Of a stretch of 64,000 nucleotides of DNA, positions 32,278 to 44,574 are shown one piece after another. Within the stretch, counting starts at the first letter, position 1; each line of letters opens with the position of its first letter. The position numbers and the translations under genes are program-made. This DNA comes from Pseudomonas viridiflava (lineage in GTDB: Bacteria > Pseudomonadota > Gammaproteobacteria > Pseudomonadales > Pseudomonadaceae): the NCBI RefSeq assembly GCF_900573885.1, contig NZ_UPSE01000346.1:62001-126000 (forward strand). The letters are read 5' to 3'. A model generated the notes under the pieces. That model was not told where the DNA came from, did not search any database, and was given only the letters and a program-made list of their open reading frames with translations.

Positions 32278-34268
32278 GCGCGGTGCAAGCGATTCCGCGC
32301 ATCAGCCTGTTGTGGCTGCTGATCGCTCAGGTGCTGGTGATCATTCCGCACCTGGAACATCTGCCGCTGTGGATTATCGCCCTCTGGCTGGTGTGTGCCG
32401 GCTGGCGCGTGCAGATCTACCGCATGCGCGCGCAATTCCCGGCGACCTGGCTGAAGTCAGGGCTGACGGTGGGCATTGTCGGCGGCGTATTTTTATCCCG
32501 TGGCAGCCTGATCGGGCTGGACGCTGGCGTGGTGCTGCTGATCGCCGCCTTTATTTTGAAACTGGTGGAGATGCGCAGCCGGCGTGATGCGCTGGTGTTG
32601 ATTCTGCTGGGCTTCTTTGCCGTGGTCACGGTGTATTTGTTCGACGACCGCATGACCACCGTGGCCTTTACCTTATTGCCGGTGGCCGGCTTGCTTGCCG
32701 CGCTGATTGGCTTGCAGCAGAGCCCGCAGCAACAGAGCCCGTGGCCGCCGTTGCGCCTGGCCGGTGGCTTGTTGTTGCAAGCGGTGCCGCTGATGGTGCT
32801 GCTGTTTCTGTTCTTTCCGCGCTTTGGCCCGTTGTGGTCGTTGCCGATGCCGGATGAGCGCGGCATTACCGGGCTGTCGGACAGCATGGCACCCAACGAT
32901 ATCGCCGAGCTGAGTCGCTCCGACGCGCTGGCGTTTCGCGCCAGTTTCGAGGGCACGCCACCGCCACGTAATCAGCAGTATTGGCGGGCGCTGACCATGG
33001 ATAAATTTGAAGGACGGCGCTGGTCGCAATCGGCCGATGTGCGCTGGGCCGCTGCGCCGGCATGGACGCCCGCAGGTGAGGCGCTGCGTTATCGCATCGT
33101 CATGGAAGCCAGCGGCAAACCGTGGTTGTTCGGGCTCGATCTGGCCACCACCGAGCTGGAAATGACCCGGCAGATGAGCGACTTCCGCCTGGAGCGTGGC
33201 CAGCCCGTCGACAAGACCCTGGTCTACACCGTGACCTCCTGGCCACAAGCGCTGCGGGAACCGCAGGCGAACAAGCGAGCATTGCAGCGTGCATTGCAAC
33301 TGCCCGAAAGCGGCAACCCGCGCAGCCGCGAATGGGCGCAGCAGCTCTCGGCGCAATACCCGGACGAACAAGCTCGGGTGCAAGCCGTGCTGCGCCACTT
33401 CAACCGCGAGCCGTATTTCTACACCTTGCGGCCACCGGAAGTGGGGGAGAACAGCATCGACGATTTTCTCTTCAACACTCGACGTGGTTTCTGCGAGCAC
33501 TACGCCGGTGCTACGGCGTTTGTGCTGCGCGCGGCCGGTATTCCGGCGCGGGTGGTGGCCGGTTATCAGGGCGGGGAGTTGAATCCGGCGGGCAACTACA
33601 TTCAGGTGCGCCAGTTCGACGCCCATGCCTGGGTCGAATACTGGCGCGAAGGCGTGGGCTGGACGGTAATCGACCCGACCTTTCAGGTGGCGCCCGAGCG
33701 CATTGAACAAGGTCTGGAACAGGCGCTGGCCAGCGAGCAGAGCTTTCTTGAAAGCACGCCGCTGTCGCTGCTGCGCTATCGCCATATCAGCTGGCTCAAC
33801 CAACTGCGCCTGAGCTGGGAAAACCTTAACTACGGTTGGCAGCGTTGGGTACTGGATTATCAGCAGGGCACGCAGCTTGAAGTGCTGCAGCGCTGGTTCG
33901 GGCGGCTCGACTCACGCGATTTCCTCCTCGGTCTGGTGGGCGGCGGCGGGCTGGTTCTGACCCTGATCGGCCTCTGGCTGTTCAAGCCCTGGCGTCGCCA
34001 ACGCGATGTGCAGCAACGCCTGTACCAGCGCTTTGAACGCCTGTTAGGTCGCCACGGGGTTCGGCGTCTGCCGGGTGAGGGCGCGCGCGCATTTGCCGAG
34101 CGCGCGACCTTGGCATTGCCGGGGCAGGGGGCTCACATTCGCGCCTTTGCCGATGCCTTCGAAGCGCAGCGTTACGGCGGTAAGCCCGTGGCGCCCGACC
34201 CCTTGCAGCACCACCTGCGCGCCTTGCGCCGCGCATTGCCGATGCGCTGGTTGCAGCGCGATGACTAG
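32274..34268 (+). CDS. tgpA: TgpA-type membrane transglutaminase-like protein
   Basis: A 664-residue inner-membrane protein. About five to six N-terminal helices (residues 8-185) are followed by a large periplasmic region holding a transglutaminase-like core, then one helix near residues 550-570 and a cytoplasmic DUF4129-like tail. The Cys-His-Asp triad is visible as Cys in RRGFCEHYAGATAFVLR, His in FDAHAWVEYW and Asp in WTVIDPTF. It matches in size and layout the P. aeruginosa TgpA protein, reported to be important for viability. The start is the ATG at 32274 overlapping the DUF58 stop by 4 nt. The frame is open 39 bp further up inside the previous gene. Confidence 0.92.
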   Translation: MSAVQAIPRISLLWLLIAQVLVIIPHLEHLPLWIIALWLVCAGWRVQIYRMRAQFPATWLKSGLTVGIVGGVFLSRGSLIGLDAGVVLLIAAFILKLVEMRSRRDALVLILLGFFAVVTVYLFDDRMTTVAFTLLPVAGLLAALIGLQQSPQQQSPWPPLRLAGGLLLQAVPLMVLLFLFFPRFGPLWSLPMPDERGITGLSDSMAPNDIAELSRSDALAFRASFEGTPPPRNQQYWRALTMDKFEGRRWSQSADVRWAAAPAWTPAGEALRYRIVMEASGKPWLFGLDLATTELEMTRQMSDFRLERGQPVDKTLVYTVTSWPQALREPQANKRALQRALQLPESGNPRSREWAQQLSAQYPDEQARVQAVLRHFNREPYFYTLRPPEVGENSIDDFLFNTRRGFCEHYAGATAFVLRAAGIPARVVAGYQGGELNPAGNYIQVRQFDAHAWVEYWREGVGWTVIDPTFQVAPERIEQGLEQALASEQSFLESTPLSLLRYRHISWLNQLRLSWENLNYGWQRWVLDYQQGTQLEVLQRWFGRLDSRDFLLGLVGGGGLVLTLIGLWLFKPWRRQRDVQQRLYQRFERLLGRHGVRRLPGEGARAFAERATLALPGQGAHIRAFADAFEAQRYGGKPVAPDPLQHHLRALRRALPMRWLQRDD

Positions 34269-34280
34269 ATAAGGTTGCTT

Positions 34281-35048
34281 ATGTCCGAATTTATCGATGC
34301 CCTGATTGCCCGGGTTGTGCAGTTGGAAGTGAATGTGCTCGCCAGCCGCGAGCGCATGGCCGCCGCCACGGATGGCGAGGCGCTGCACGATGTGCGCATC
34401 GCCGTGCGCAAATTGCGCAGCCTGCTGCGCCCGTTTCGCAAAATCATCGAACACGATCCGCTGGTTAGCGCGGCCGCCGCATTGGGCCGAAGCAGCAGCC
34501 CGGTGCGCGACAGCGAGGTGCTGCTGGCCGAGCTGCGTCGCCATCCGGGCATGGAGGCGGTGGTGGCCCGCCGCGAACGGCAATTGCCGGCGCAGTACCA
34601 ACAGGTATTGCGCAGCGCTGAAGCCATGCGCTTGCAGCATGCACTGGACTTGTGGCCTTCGTTCTTCCGCAAAACCCTGCATGACATGGCACCCGAACAC
34701 CTGAAGCGCTATGTAACCCGCCAGTTGCAGAAGGAGAGTGCACGGCTGAGCGCGGCCATGGCCGATCCGGCCCATGATCGGCATCGCCTGCGAATTCTGA
34801 TCAAACGGGTGCGGTATTGCGCGGATACCTACCCGCAGTTGGCGAATGTGTCGGCCAGGCAGGTGAAGGCGCTGCGCCGTGCGCAGAATGCGCTGGGCGC
34901 CTGGCATGACCGGCTGCAATGGCTGGCGCGGGCGGAGCAGGAGGTGGAGCTGGGGCCGCTGGTGGGGGTTTGGCGGGCGGAGTTGGCGCAGGCCGAGGGG
35001 CGGTCGGATGAGGCGTTGGGGAGGTTGGGGGAGGTGTTTGGGGGGTAG
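34281..35048 (+). CDS. CHAD-domain protein
   Basis: A 255-residue helical protein with the conserved-histidine alpha-helical (CHAD) signatures HDVRIAVRKLRSLLRPF near residues 36-52 and a second, HRLRILIKRVRYCADTYPQL, in the C-terminal half. The many surface Arg/Lys residues fit the reported binding of inorganic polyphosphate by CHAD domains. The start is the ATG at 34281 with AAGG at 34271-34274; TTG at 34275 is a less likely alternative. It follows tgpA after 12 bp and is probably cotranscribed with the moxR group, though a functional link is not established. Confidence 0.88.
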   Translation: MSEFIDALIARVVQLEVNVLASRERMAAATDGEALHDVRIAVRKLRSLLRPFRKIIEHDPLVSAAAALGRSSSPVRDSEVLLAELRRHPGMEAVVARRERQLPAQYQQVLRSAEAMRLQHALDLWPSFFRKTLHDMAPEHLKRYVTRQLQKESARLSAAMADPAHDRHRLRILIKRVRYCADTYPQLANVSARQVKALRRAQNALGAWHDRLQWLARAEQEVELGPLVGVWRAELAQAEGRSDEALGRLGEVFGG

Positions 35049-35094
35049 GTTTTGGAGGTTCTGGTTATTGGTCCCGCTTCATACCGCGCCTGGC

Positions 35095-35196
35095 TTCAGA
35101 TTCTGGATTCCGAATCGTCGGACCGCCGCCTGCGCGGGAATGACGGTGACTAACTAAAAAATCCGTCATTCCCGCGACGGCGGCGGTCCGACGATT
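35095..35196. repeat. Inverted pair of the dispersed GAATCGTCGGACC...GAATGACGG element
   Basis: ATTCTGGATTCCGAATCGTCGGACCGCC...GGGAATGACGG (35099-35146) is mirrored by CCGTCATTCCCGCG...GGCGGTCCGACGATT (35163-35197). The two can form a long hairpin. It fills the gap between the convergent CHAD gene and aer and probably ends transcription from both sides. It is the same family as the kdpC-kdpD gap. Confidence 0.85.
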
Positions 35197-35246
35197 ATCT
35201 GAACGCCGAACACGGTCTGAAGTCCGGCGCGCAAGAATCCCCAAAC

Positions 35247-36812
35247 CTACCGATTAAACCGCTCCACCAACGCCGACTGCCGCTGCGCCGTCACCGTCAA
35301 TTCCCTGCTCAACTGCGCCGTGTTCTGGGCTTCGTCCGAGGTCTGGTCGGCCAGGTGAGCAATGGTGGTGATGTTCTGGTTGATCTCGTCGGCCACCGCA
35401 CTTTGTTCCTCGGCTGCCGCTGCAATCTGATCCGCCATGTCGGCAATGTTGGCCACTGCCTCGCTGATGCCCGCCAGTGCCTGGTCGGCTTTGAGCACCC
35501 GTTCTACGCCTTCGTCGGCCTGCTTGCGGCCGATTTCCATGGTCAGCACGGCTTCTTCGGCAGTGCGTTGCAGCTTGGCGATCAGTTGGTGAATCTGTCC
35601 GGTCGATTCGGCGGTGCGTTGCGCCAGCGAGCGCACTTCGTCAGCGACCACGGCAAACCCGCGGCCCATTTCACCAGCACGCGCCGCTTCAATGGCAGCG
35701 TTGAGGGCGAGCAGGTTGGTTTGGTCGGCGATGCCTTTGATCACGTCGACCACGCCGCCAATTTCGTTGCTGTCTTGCGCCAGGCGCGTGACGGTTTCGC
35801 CGGTTTCGCCTACAGAAACGGACAAGCGCTGAATCGCTTCGCGGGTTTCGCCGGCAATGCTGCGGCCTTCGCTGGTGAGGCGGTTGGCTTCCTGGGTGGC
35901 GATGGCGGTGCGCGCCACGTTGCTGGCCACTTCCAATGTAGTGGCGGCCATTTCGTTGACAGCAGTGGCAACCTGTTCGGTTTCCACGCGTTGACGCTCC
36001 AGCCCCTTGGAGCTGTTCTGTGCCAGCGTGTCGGCCTGGCGCGCTTGTTCGGTCAGGTGCTCGGCGCTGTCTTGCAGGCGAGTGAGGCAGGTTTTCAGGC
36101 GCGCTTCCTGGCTGAGCATCGCCAGTTCCAGCTGGGCCTGCGGGCCACGGCTGTCGGTGTACATGGTGGCGATCAGCGGGTCGGAGTTGCTTTGTTCGGC
36201 GAGTTTAAGCAGGCGACGCAAGCCGCGCTGCTGCCAGTTCAGGCCCAGCAAGCCCAACGGCACGGAAAGCGCCGCTGCGGCGAGGAAGCCCCAGTGGAAG
36301 TCGAGCCAGGCGCCCATCACGAAACCAATCTGGCTGATCAGAATGAACGGCACCCAGTTCTGCAGAACGGGTAGCCACACGTTGCTCGCCGGTACCGCTG
36401 CGCTGCCGCTGTTGATGCGCTGATACAGCGCCTCGGCGCGACGGATCTGCTCGGCGGTGGGCTTTACGCGCACCGACTCAAAGCCGATGACCTGGCTGTT
36501 TTCCAGCACCGGCGTGACGTAGGCGTTCACCCAGTAATGGTCGCCGTTGACGCAACGGTTCTTGACGATGCCCATCCACGGCCGCCCGGATTTCAGCGTG
36601 GTCCACATGTGCGCAAATACGGCTGGCGGCACATCGGGATGACGGACCATGTTGTGCGGTGAGCCCACCAGTTGCTCGCGTGTGTAGCCGCTGATATCCA
36701 CGAACGCATCGTTGGCGTAGGTGATTTCGCCTTTAAGGTCGGTGGTGGAGATCAGACGCTGTTGAGCGGGGAAAGTACGTTCACGTTGAGTGACGGGCTG
36801 ATTGTTGCGCAT
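35247..36812 (-). CDS. aer: Aer-type aerotaxis receptor (PAS domain, methyl-accepting chemotaxis protein)
   Basis: A 521-residue inner-membrane chemoreceptor. The N-terminal PAS domain (about residues 20-120: [20 protein letters not shown]) would carry the FAD that senses redox state. A hydrophobic segment (about 150-195) anchors it, and the C-terminal signalling domain holds the MCP hairpin [20 protein letters not shown] that contacts CheA and CheW. Length and layout equal P. aeruginosa Aer, whose gene also neighbours the aconitase gene. No ANR box (TTGAT-N4-ATCAA) was found upstream, although aer is ANR-controlled in P. aeruginosa. Confidence 0.93.
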   Translation of the reverse strand: MRNNQPVTQRERTFPAQQRLISTTDLKGEITYANDAFVDISGYTREQLVGSPHNMVRHPDVPPAVFAHMWTTLKSGRPWMGIVKNRCVNGDHYWVNAYVTPVLENSQVIGFESVRVKPTAEQIRRAEALYQRINSGSAAVPASNVWLPVLQNWVPFILISQIGFVMGAWLDFHWGFLAAAALSVPLGLLGLNWQQRGLRRLLKLAEQSNSDPLIATMYTDSRGPQAQLELAMLSQEARLKTCLTRLQDSAEHLTEQARQADTLAQNSSKGLERQRVETEQVATAVNEMAATTLEVASNVARTAIATQEANRLTSEGRSIAGETREAIQRLSVSVGETGETVTRLAQDSNEIGGVVDVIKGIADQTNLLALNAAIEAARAGEMGRGFAVVADEVRSLAQRTAESTGQIHQLIAKLQRTAEEAVLTMEIGRKQADEGVERVLKADQALAGISEAVANIADMADQIAAAAEEQSAVADEINQNITTIAHLADQTSDEAQNTAQLSRELTVTAQRQSALVERFNR

Positions 36813-36992
36813 GGGGCGAATATCCGTAATGTCCGTGCCGTTCTGATCGGCCGCTGTCAGGCAAAGTTGAGAAGAATTTTCCTACAACTCATTCGGACGC
36901 AGTGTAACCAGATTTGAACTGGCGCACAGTTTCCACGGGGCCGGACGGCGCTGCGCCCCATGCGCAACGCCGCCGGCTAGAGCCTGCCGGGG

Positions 36993-39734
<2,742 letters not shown>

Positions 39735-39934
39735 GCTCATCTCCAAATGGGGCTACACGGTAGGGGCCCGGTGCGCAGTTGACCTGCGTCGTAGTCGGTT
39801 GCGGCGCACAAATACAGCTCTAGCCTAGCTGGCGCAGCGGCTTTCGCTTGGTGCCCAGGGACCTTTCAACTGACTGCCCTTGAGCGCTTGCGGTTCCAAC
39901 TCGGCTATCATGCGCGCCCTGAGGAGAACGCCTG

Positions 39935-40990
39935 ATGACCACTTTGTTGCTGCACTGCCGCCCCGGTTTCGAAAGCGAGGTGTGCTCGGAAATAAGCGAC
40001 CACGCCGCGCGCCTGGAGGTGGCCGGGTACGCTAAGGCCAAGGCCAGCAGCGCGTACGCCGAGTTCATTTGCACCGAGGCCGACGGCCCCGAGCGGCTGA
40101 TGCGCGGCCAGCGCTTTGCCCAGCTGATTTTTCCTCGGCAATGGGCGCGCGGCGACTTTATCGATTTGCCCGAAACCGACCGCATCAGCGTGCTGCTCGC
40201 CCATCTGCAAGCGTTGCCCGTGTGCGGCAGTCTGTGGCTGGAAGTGCTCGACACCAATGACGGCAAAGAGCTGTCGAACTTCTGCAAAAAATTCGAAGGG
40301 CCGCTGCGCAACGCGCTGACCAAAGCTGGCCGGTTGGTGGAAGACGCCCGCAAACCGCGTTTGCTGCTGACCTTCAAGAGTGGCCGCGAAGTGTTTGTCG
40401 GCCTGGCCGAAAGCAATAACTCGGCGTTCTGGCCAGGCGGTGTGCCGCGCTTGAAATTCCCTCGCGAAGCGCCAAGCCGCTCGACCCTGAAACTGGAAGA
40501 AGCCTGGCACCAGTTCATTCCCCGTGAAGAGTGGGACGAGCGCCTGAATGGCGACATGACCGGCGTTGACCTGGGCGCCTCGCCGGGCGGCTGGACGTAT
40601 CAACTGGTGCGCCGTGGCATGTTGGTCACCGCCATCGACAACGGTCCCATGGCCGAAAGCCTGATGGACACCGGCCTGGTTCAACACTTGATGGTCGACG
40701 GTTTCACCTGGACGCCCAAGCAGCCGGTGGACTGGATGGTCTGCGACATCGTCGAAAAGCCCGCGCGCAACGCGGCCTTGCTGGAAACCTGGATTGGCGA
40801 AGGCCATTGCCGCGAAGCGGTGGTCAACCTCAAGTTGCCGATGAAACAGCGCTACGCCGAAGTGAAGCGTTTGCTCGAACGTATTGAAGAGGGCTTCAAA
40901 GCCCGTGGCGTAAAAGCCAGCATCAGCTGCAAACAGCTGTACCACGACCGTGAAGAAGTGACCTGCCACCTGCGCCGGCTTAGCAAATAG
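39935..40990 (+). CDS. rlmM: 23S rRNA 2'-O-ribose methyltransferase RlmM (C2498)
   Basis: A 351-residue SAM-dependent methyltransferase modifying C2498 of 23S rRNA. The N-terminal THUMP-like part is followed by a Rossmann domain with the SAM motif [14 protein letters not shown] (about residues 210-223) and the catalytic-type residues Asp in [12 protein letters not shown] and Lys in [10 protein letters not shown], consistent with the K-D-K-E tetrad of the family. The GAGGAG site at 39921-39926 supports the ATG at 39935. It is followed 22 bp later by tusA. Confidence 0.94.
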   Translation: MTTLLLHCRPGFESEVCSEISDHAARLEVAGYAKAKASSAYAEFICTEADGPERLMRGQRFAQLIFPRQWARGDFIDLPETDRISVLLAHLQALPVCGSLWLEVLDTNDGKELSNFCKKFEGPLRNALTKAGRLVEDARKPRLLLTFKSGREVFVGLAESNNSAFWPGGVPRLKFPREAPSRSTLKLEEAWHQFIPREEWDERLNGDMTGVDLGASPGGWTYQLVRRGMLVTAIDNGPMAESLMDTGLVQHLMVDGFTWTPKQPVDWMVCDIVEKPARNAALLETWIGEGHCREAVVNLKLPMKQRYAEVKRLLERIEEGFKARGVKASISCKQLYHDREEVTCHLRRLSK

Positions 40991-41012
40991 CCGCCCGTTT
41001 CTGGAGTTGTTT

Positions 41013-41270
41013 ATGCCTGAATTCGATCCCGCCGCGCCCCTGGACGGCACCCTCGACGCCACCGGCCTGTTCTGCCCGGAGCCAGTGATGATGCTGCACA
41101 ACAAAGTGCGCGACCTGCCGGCCGGCGGCCTGCTGAAAGTGATCGCCACCGACCCCTCCACCCGCCGCGATATCCCCAAGTTTTGCGTGTTTCTTGGGCA
41201 TGAACTGGTTCAGCAGGAAGAAGAGGCGGGCACTTATTTGTATTGGATTCGCAAGAAGGTTGAAGGCTGA
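41013..41270 (+). CDS. tusA: TusA sulfurtransferase
   Basis: An 85-residue sulfur-carrier protein. The active Cys21 sits in [10 protein letters not shown], the CPxP signature of TusA/SirA. It passes persulfide sulfur from a cysteine desulfurase toward the TusBCD relay for 2-thiouridine of tRNA wobble bases. The start is the ATG at 41013, 6 nt after CTGGAG (41001-41006); TTG at 41007 is in frame but sits too close to that site. It lies 22 bp behind rlmM, so both may be one unit of RNA-modification genes. Confidence 0.94.
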   Translation: MPEFDPAAPLDGTLDATGLFCPEPVMMLHNKVRDLPAGGLLKVIATDPSTRRDIPKFCVFLGHELVQQEEEAGTYLYWIRKKVEG

Positions 41271-41280
41271 CTTTTTTGCT

Positions 41281-41405
41281 ACGTAGGTTGGGTCGGTCCG
41301 CGGGCGGTGAGCCAAAGGCGAAGCCCAACATTTGCTCGGCTTTGGACCGATACGCGCCGGCCGATGGCCGGCCTGTTGGGCTTCGCTGCGCTCAACCCAA
41401 CCTAC
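41281..41405. repeat. MITE-like palindromic repeat, copy 1 (GTAGGTTGGGT...ACCCAACCTAC)
   Basis: A 125-bp element between convergent tusA and the MATE gene. It starts ACGTAGGTTGGGT and ends CAACCCAACCTAC, with an internal palindrome CGCCGGCCGATGGCCGGC and two GAAGCCCAAC / GTTGGGCTTCGC segments. The right half is nearly the reverse complement of copy 2 (44156-44265), so the two copies lie in opposite orientation. An extra CTCAACCCAACG follows, and on the minus strand it forms the final Leu-Gly-stop of the MATE gene. Confidence 0.85.
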
Positions 41406-41407
41406 CC

Positions 41408-42811
41408 TCAACCCAACGTTTTTTTATCGTGAATCCGTATCCGCTTCCTGGCACTGCGTGCCAGCCGAATGCTGAGCATCACGGCGGCGCACGACAGGCC
41501 GACGATCAAGCCCTGCCATAAGCCTTTCGGCCCGCTAGGTTCGCCGAACCAGTCGGTAAGGCCGAGCACGTAACCCACCGGCAAGCCGATGCCCCAGTAG
41601 GCGAACAACGTCATGATCATGGTCGCGCGGGTGTCTTGGTAGCCGCGTAGCGCGCCGGCTGCGGTCACCTGTACGGCATCGGAGAACTGGTACAGCGCGG
41701 CGAATACGATCAGCGCCGAGGCGACGCCGATTACTGTCGGGTCCGGCGTGTAAATGCTGGCGATCTCGGTGCGCAGCGTCAGCATCAGGGTGCAGAAGAA
41801 AGCCGCGAACGCCAGCGCGGTAAGAATCCCGACCCCGGCTACAAAGCGCGCCTGGCGTGGGTCGCCGGCACCGAGTGAATGGCCGACGCGCACGGTCACG
41901 GCCATGCCCAAGGCGTAGGGAATCATGAACGTCAGCGAACTGAAGTTCAGCGCCACCTGGTGACCGGCCACCACGTCGGCGCCGAGGCTGCCGATCAGCA
42001 GGGCGATAACGGCAAAGATGCTCGACTCGGCAAACACGGCGATGCCAATCGGCAGGCCGACGCTGAGCAGGCGCTGAATCACGTCCCAGCGCGGCCATTC
42101 GAAATGACTGAACAGCCCTGCCGTTTTGTACACCGGCGCCCAGCGCACCCAGCCGAGCATGGCGAAGAACATGCACCACATCGCCACCGCCGTGGCCCAA
42201 CCGCAGCCAGCGCCGCCCAGCGCGGGAACGCCGAAATGACCGTAAATAAAGATGTAATTGAGCGGCACGTTCAGCAGCAGGCCGAAGAGGCCGATCATCA
42301 TGCTCGGCCGCGTGCGCCCCAGGCCATCGCTGAAGCAGCGCAGCACGTAATACAGCGCCACCGAGGGAATGCCGCAGCCAATGCCGTAGAGGTAGACCAT
42401 GCTCGGGCCGATCAGCTCGGGGTCGACGTTCATGAAGCGCAGCACCGGCTCGGCGTTCCACAGCATGATGCCGGCGACGATGCCCACGGCCGTTGCCAGC
42501 CATAACGCCTGACGCACCAGCGCGCCGATGTCGCGCTCCTGGCCGGCGCCAAAGCGTTGCGCCACCTTTGGTGTAGTGGCCAGCAGGATGCCGGTCATGA
42601 GCAAATAAACCGGCACCCAGATCGAGTTGCCCAGCGCCACCGCAGCCAGGTCGCGGGGGCCGACGCGGCCGGCCATCACGGCGTCAACAAAGCCCATCGC
42701 CGAATGCGAAAGCTGGGCAATCATGATGGGCAGGGCGAGCACGAGCAGGGCGCGCAGTTCGCGCAGGCAACGGTTGAAGCGGGATTCTCGGGCAGTCACG
42801 AGGCAGTCCAT
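41408..42811 (-). CDS. MATE-family multidrug/Na+(H+) antiporter (NorM/PmpM-like)
   Basis: A 467-residue polytopic inner-membrane exporter with about 12 helices in two MatE halves. Family segments include PIMIAQLSHSAMGFVDAVMAG near the N-terminus, LNVPLNYIFIYG mid-way, and ALRGYQDTRATM in the C-terminal half. MATE proteins expel cationic drugs and dyes in exchange for Na+ or H+. The ATG at 42811 is chosen; the open frame continues to 43228 but runs over the pdxB region. The ribosome site is weak. The last residues, KKTLG, are encoded by sequence belonging to the adjacent repeat family, so the natural C-terminus may have been replaced. Confidence 0.88.
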   Translation of the reverse strand: MDCLVTARESRFNRCLRELRALLVLALPIMIAQLSHSAMGFVDAVMAGRVGPRDLAAVALGNSIWVPVYLLMTGILLATTPKVAQRFGAGQERDIGALVRQALWLATAVGIVAGIMLWNAEPVLRFMNVDPELIGPSMVYLYGIGCGIPSVALYYVLRCFSDGLGRTRPSMMIGLFGLLLNVPLNYIFIYGHFGVPALGGAGCGWATAVAMWCMFFAMLGWVRWAPVYKTAGLFSHFEWPRWDVIQRLLSVGLPIGIAVFAESSIFAVIALLIGSLGADVVAGHQVALNFSSLTFMIPYALGMAVTVRVGHSLGAGDPRQARFVAGVGILTALAFAAFFCTLMLTLRTEIASIYTPDPTVIGVASALIVFAALYQFSDAVQVTAAGALRGYQDTRATMIMTLFAYWGIGLPVGYVLGLTDWFGEPSGPKGLWQGLIVGLSCAAVMLSIRLARSARKRIRIHDKKTLG

Positions 42812-43022
42812 TGTTAGCGTTGTGCACTGTATCGGCAGTGGTGGCCGGGCACTCGCTCTGTCCGAGACATACGACTTGAAGCGCAGGCTGCGCCAGGTCA
42901 GAGCTTGCAAAAGAGCGGCGAGTTTACGCCTTGACGCAGCAGTCAGGAAAGGGGCCGGCAATCGCGCATCGCCCCGGCGCGCTTCACCGCCTAGAATGTC
43001 GGCCTGACTTATGGAGGCTGTC
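42812..43022. promoter_or_regulatory. Divergent intergenic region MATE gene / pdxB
   Basis: These 211 bp must hold the start signals of both divergent genes. For pdxB a TAGAAT at 42991-42996 is a plausible -10 box with no good -35 partner. No other signal is clear. Confidence 0.35.
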
Positions 43023-44153
43023 ATGCGAATTCTTGCCGACGAAAATATTCCCCTGCTGGACGAGTTTTTTGCCGAGTTCGGCGAGATCGAACGCATGCCC
43101 GGCCGCGCCTTCGACCGCGACAGCGTGGCGAGCGCCGATGTGTTGTTGGTGCGCTCGGTCACCCAGGTGAACCGTGCGTTGCTGGAAGGCAGCAAGGTGC
43201 GCTTTGTCGGCACCTGCACCATTGGCACCGATCACCTGGACCTCGACTATTTCGCCGAGCAGCACATCGGTTGGGCCAGCGCGCCGGGCTGCAATGCGCG
43301 TGGCGTGGTGGATTACGTGCTCGGCAGCCTGCTCAGTCTGGCAGAAGTGCGCGGCACCGATCTGGCCAAACGCACCTACGGCGTGGTCGGCGCCGGGCAG
43401 GTCGGGGGCCGGCTGGTCGACGTGCTGCGCGGGCTCGGTTGGCCGGTGCTGGTCTGCGACCCGCCGCGTCAGGCGGCGGAGGGCGGCGATTATGTAAGCC
43501 TGGAAGAGATCATTCAGCGCTGCGATGTGATCAGTCTGCACACGCCGCTGATCGCCAGCACCCGACACCTGCTCAACGCCCAGCGCCTCGCTCAATTGCA
43601 ACCTGGCGCCTGGCTGATCAACGCCAGCCGTGGCGCCGTGGTCGACAACGCGGCGCTGCGCGAGCTGCTGCAACAACGGCACGACCTTGAAGCGGTGCTG
43701 GACGTGTGGGAAGGCGAGCCGCAGGTAGACGCGGAGTTGGCCGACCTATGCCTGATCGCTACGCCGCACATCGCCGGCTACAGCCTGGACGGCAAGCTGC
43801 GCGGCACGGCGCAGATTTACCAAGCCTTCTGCCAGCACTTCAACCTGCCGCCACGGGTGCAACTGGACGACCTGTTGCCGCCTTATTGGCTGACAGAGTT
43901 CGGCCTGGACGCGACGGCCTCTGTGCCGGTGGCGCTGGCCGCGTTATGCCGCGCCATTTACGACCCGCGTCGCGACGACGCCGACTTTCGCCGCAGCCTC
44001 ACCGGCAACGCCGCTGAGCGCGAAAGCGCGTTCGACGCCTTGCGCAAACACTACCCGGCGCGGCGCGAAATCGATGGCTTGCATGTGAAGATGAGCGGCG
44101 AAGCGCCAGAGCTGGCGCAGGTGGTGCGGGCGTTGGGTGGAACGTTGGTTTAA
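43023..44153 (+). CDS. pdxB: Erythronate-4-phosphate dehydrogenase
   Basis: A 376-residue D-isomer-specific 2-hydroxyacid dehydrogenase for the second step of pyridoxal-5'-phosphate synthesis (4-phosphoerythronate oxidation). The NAD motif [16 protein letters not shown] lies near residue 122. The catalytic Arg, Glu and His are in [18 protein letters not shown] and [11 protein letters not shown]-terminal dimerisation domain typical of PdxB extends past residue 285. The start is the ATG at 43023 with GGAGG at 43013-43017; the in-frame ATG at 43011 overlaps that site and is rejected. Length and motifs distinguish it from SerA-type enzymes. Confidence 0.95.
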   Translation: MRILADENIPLLDEFFAEFGEIERMPGRAFDRDSVASADVLLVRSVTQVNRALLEGSKVRFVGTCTIGTDHLDLDYFAEQHIGWASAPGCNARGVVDYVLGSLLSLAEVRGTDLAKRTYGVVGAGQVGGRLVDVLRGLGWPVLVCDPPRQAAEGGDYVSLEEIIQRCDVISLHTPLIASTRHLLNAQRLAQLQPGAWLINASRGAVVDNAALRELLQQRHDLEAVLDVWEGEPQVDAELADLCLIATPHIAGYSLDGKLRGTAQIYQAFCQHFNLPPRVQLDDLLPPYWLTEFGLDATASVPVALAALCRAIYDPRRDDADFRRSLTGNAAERESAFDALRKHYPARREIDGLHVKMSGEAPELAQVVRALGGTLV

Positions 44154-44155
44154 AG

Positions 44156-44265
44156 GCGTAGGTTGGGTTGAACGAAGTGAAGCCCAACTGGCCGGCCGAA
44201 GGCCGGCGCGTATCGGTCGCAAGGCGTGCAATGTTGGGCTTCGCGTGGCTCAACCCAACCTACGC
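44156..44265. repeat. MITE-like palindromic repeat, copy 2
   Basis: 110 bp from GCGTAGGTTGGGTTGAACG to GGCTCAACCCAACCTACGC with a central CCGGCCGAAGGCCGG palindrome. It is near-identical to the reverse complement of the right part of copy 1 (41281-41405). It begins 3 bp after the pdxB stop. Its right end overlaps the last codons of the convergent PA1571-family gene. Confidence 0.88.
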
Positions 44266-44429
44266 TCACCCAGGGCGATTTCTTCCAGCTTTTCGCACGC
44301 CTGTTGAACCATGCTTTCGGTAATCGGAATTTCCCGGCCTTGGGCGTCGATCACGGCGCCGCCGACAGGGTGTTGGGGCGGCACCGGGTGTACGCGGCGT
44401 TCGGCGGTATGCAGGGTATGCAAGCTCAT
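44250..44429 (-). CDS. PA1571-family small conserved protein
   Basis: A 59-residue protein starting MSLHTLHTAER with a core PVGGAVIDAQGREIPITESM and a helical tail VQQACEKLEEIALG. From memory this matches the short Pseudomonas family named after PA1571, whose gene neighbours an ATP-NAD kinase-like gene, as here. The function is unknown. The start is the ATG at 44429 because GAGGAGA lies upstream of it; the frame is open to 44507 without a site. The last codons (ERRLG-stop) coincide with the end of a palindromic repeat, suggesting that insertion of the repeat changed the C-terminus. Confidence 0.75.
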   Translation of the reverse strand: MSLHTLHTAERRVHPVPPQHPVGGAVIDAQGREIPITESMVQQACEKLEEIALGERRLG

Positions 44430-44574
44430 GGCTCGTCTCCTCATCTGATGGTGTGCCGAAAAATAGCGGGCCTTGATGAAAGCCCAATGACAGCAAGGCG
44501 CAGTCATTCCCGTTAAGCGGGGCGTAGTTTTGTGAAACGATGCGGGCCGAGTAGTTCCCGCGCATGGGGTGCGT

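Noticed and set aside
36813..36992. ANR box upstream of aer
   Set aside because: No TTGAT-N4-ATCAA or close variant was found on either strand in this gap.
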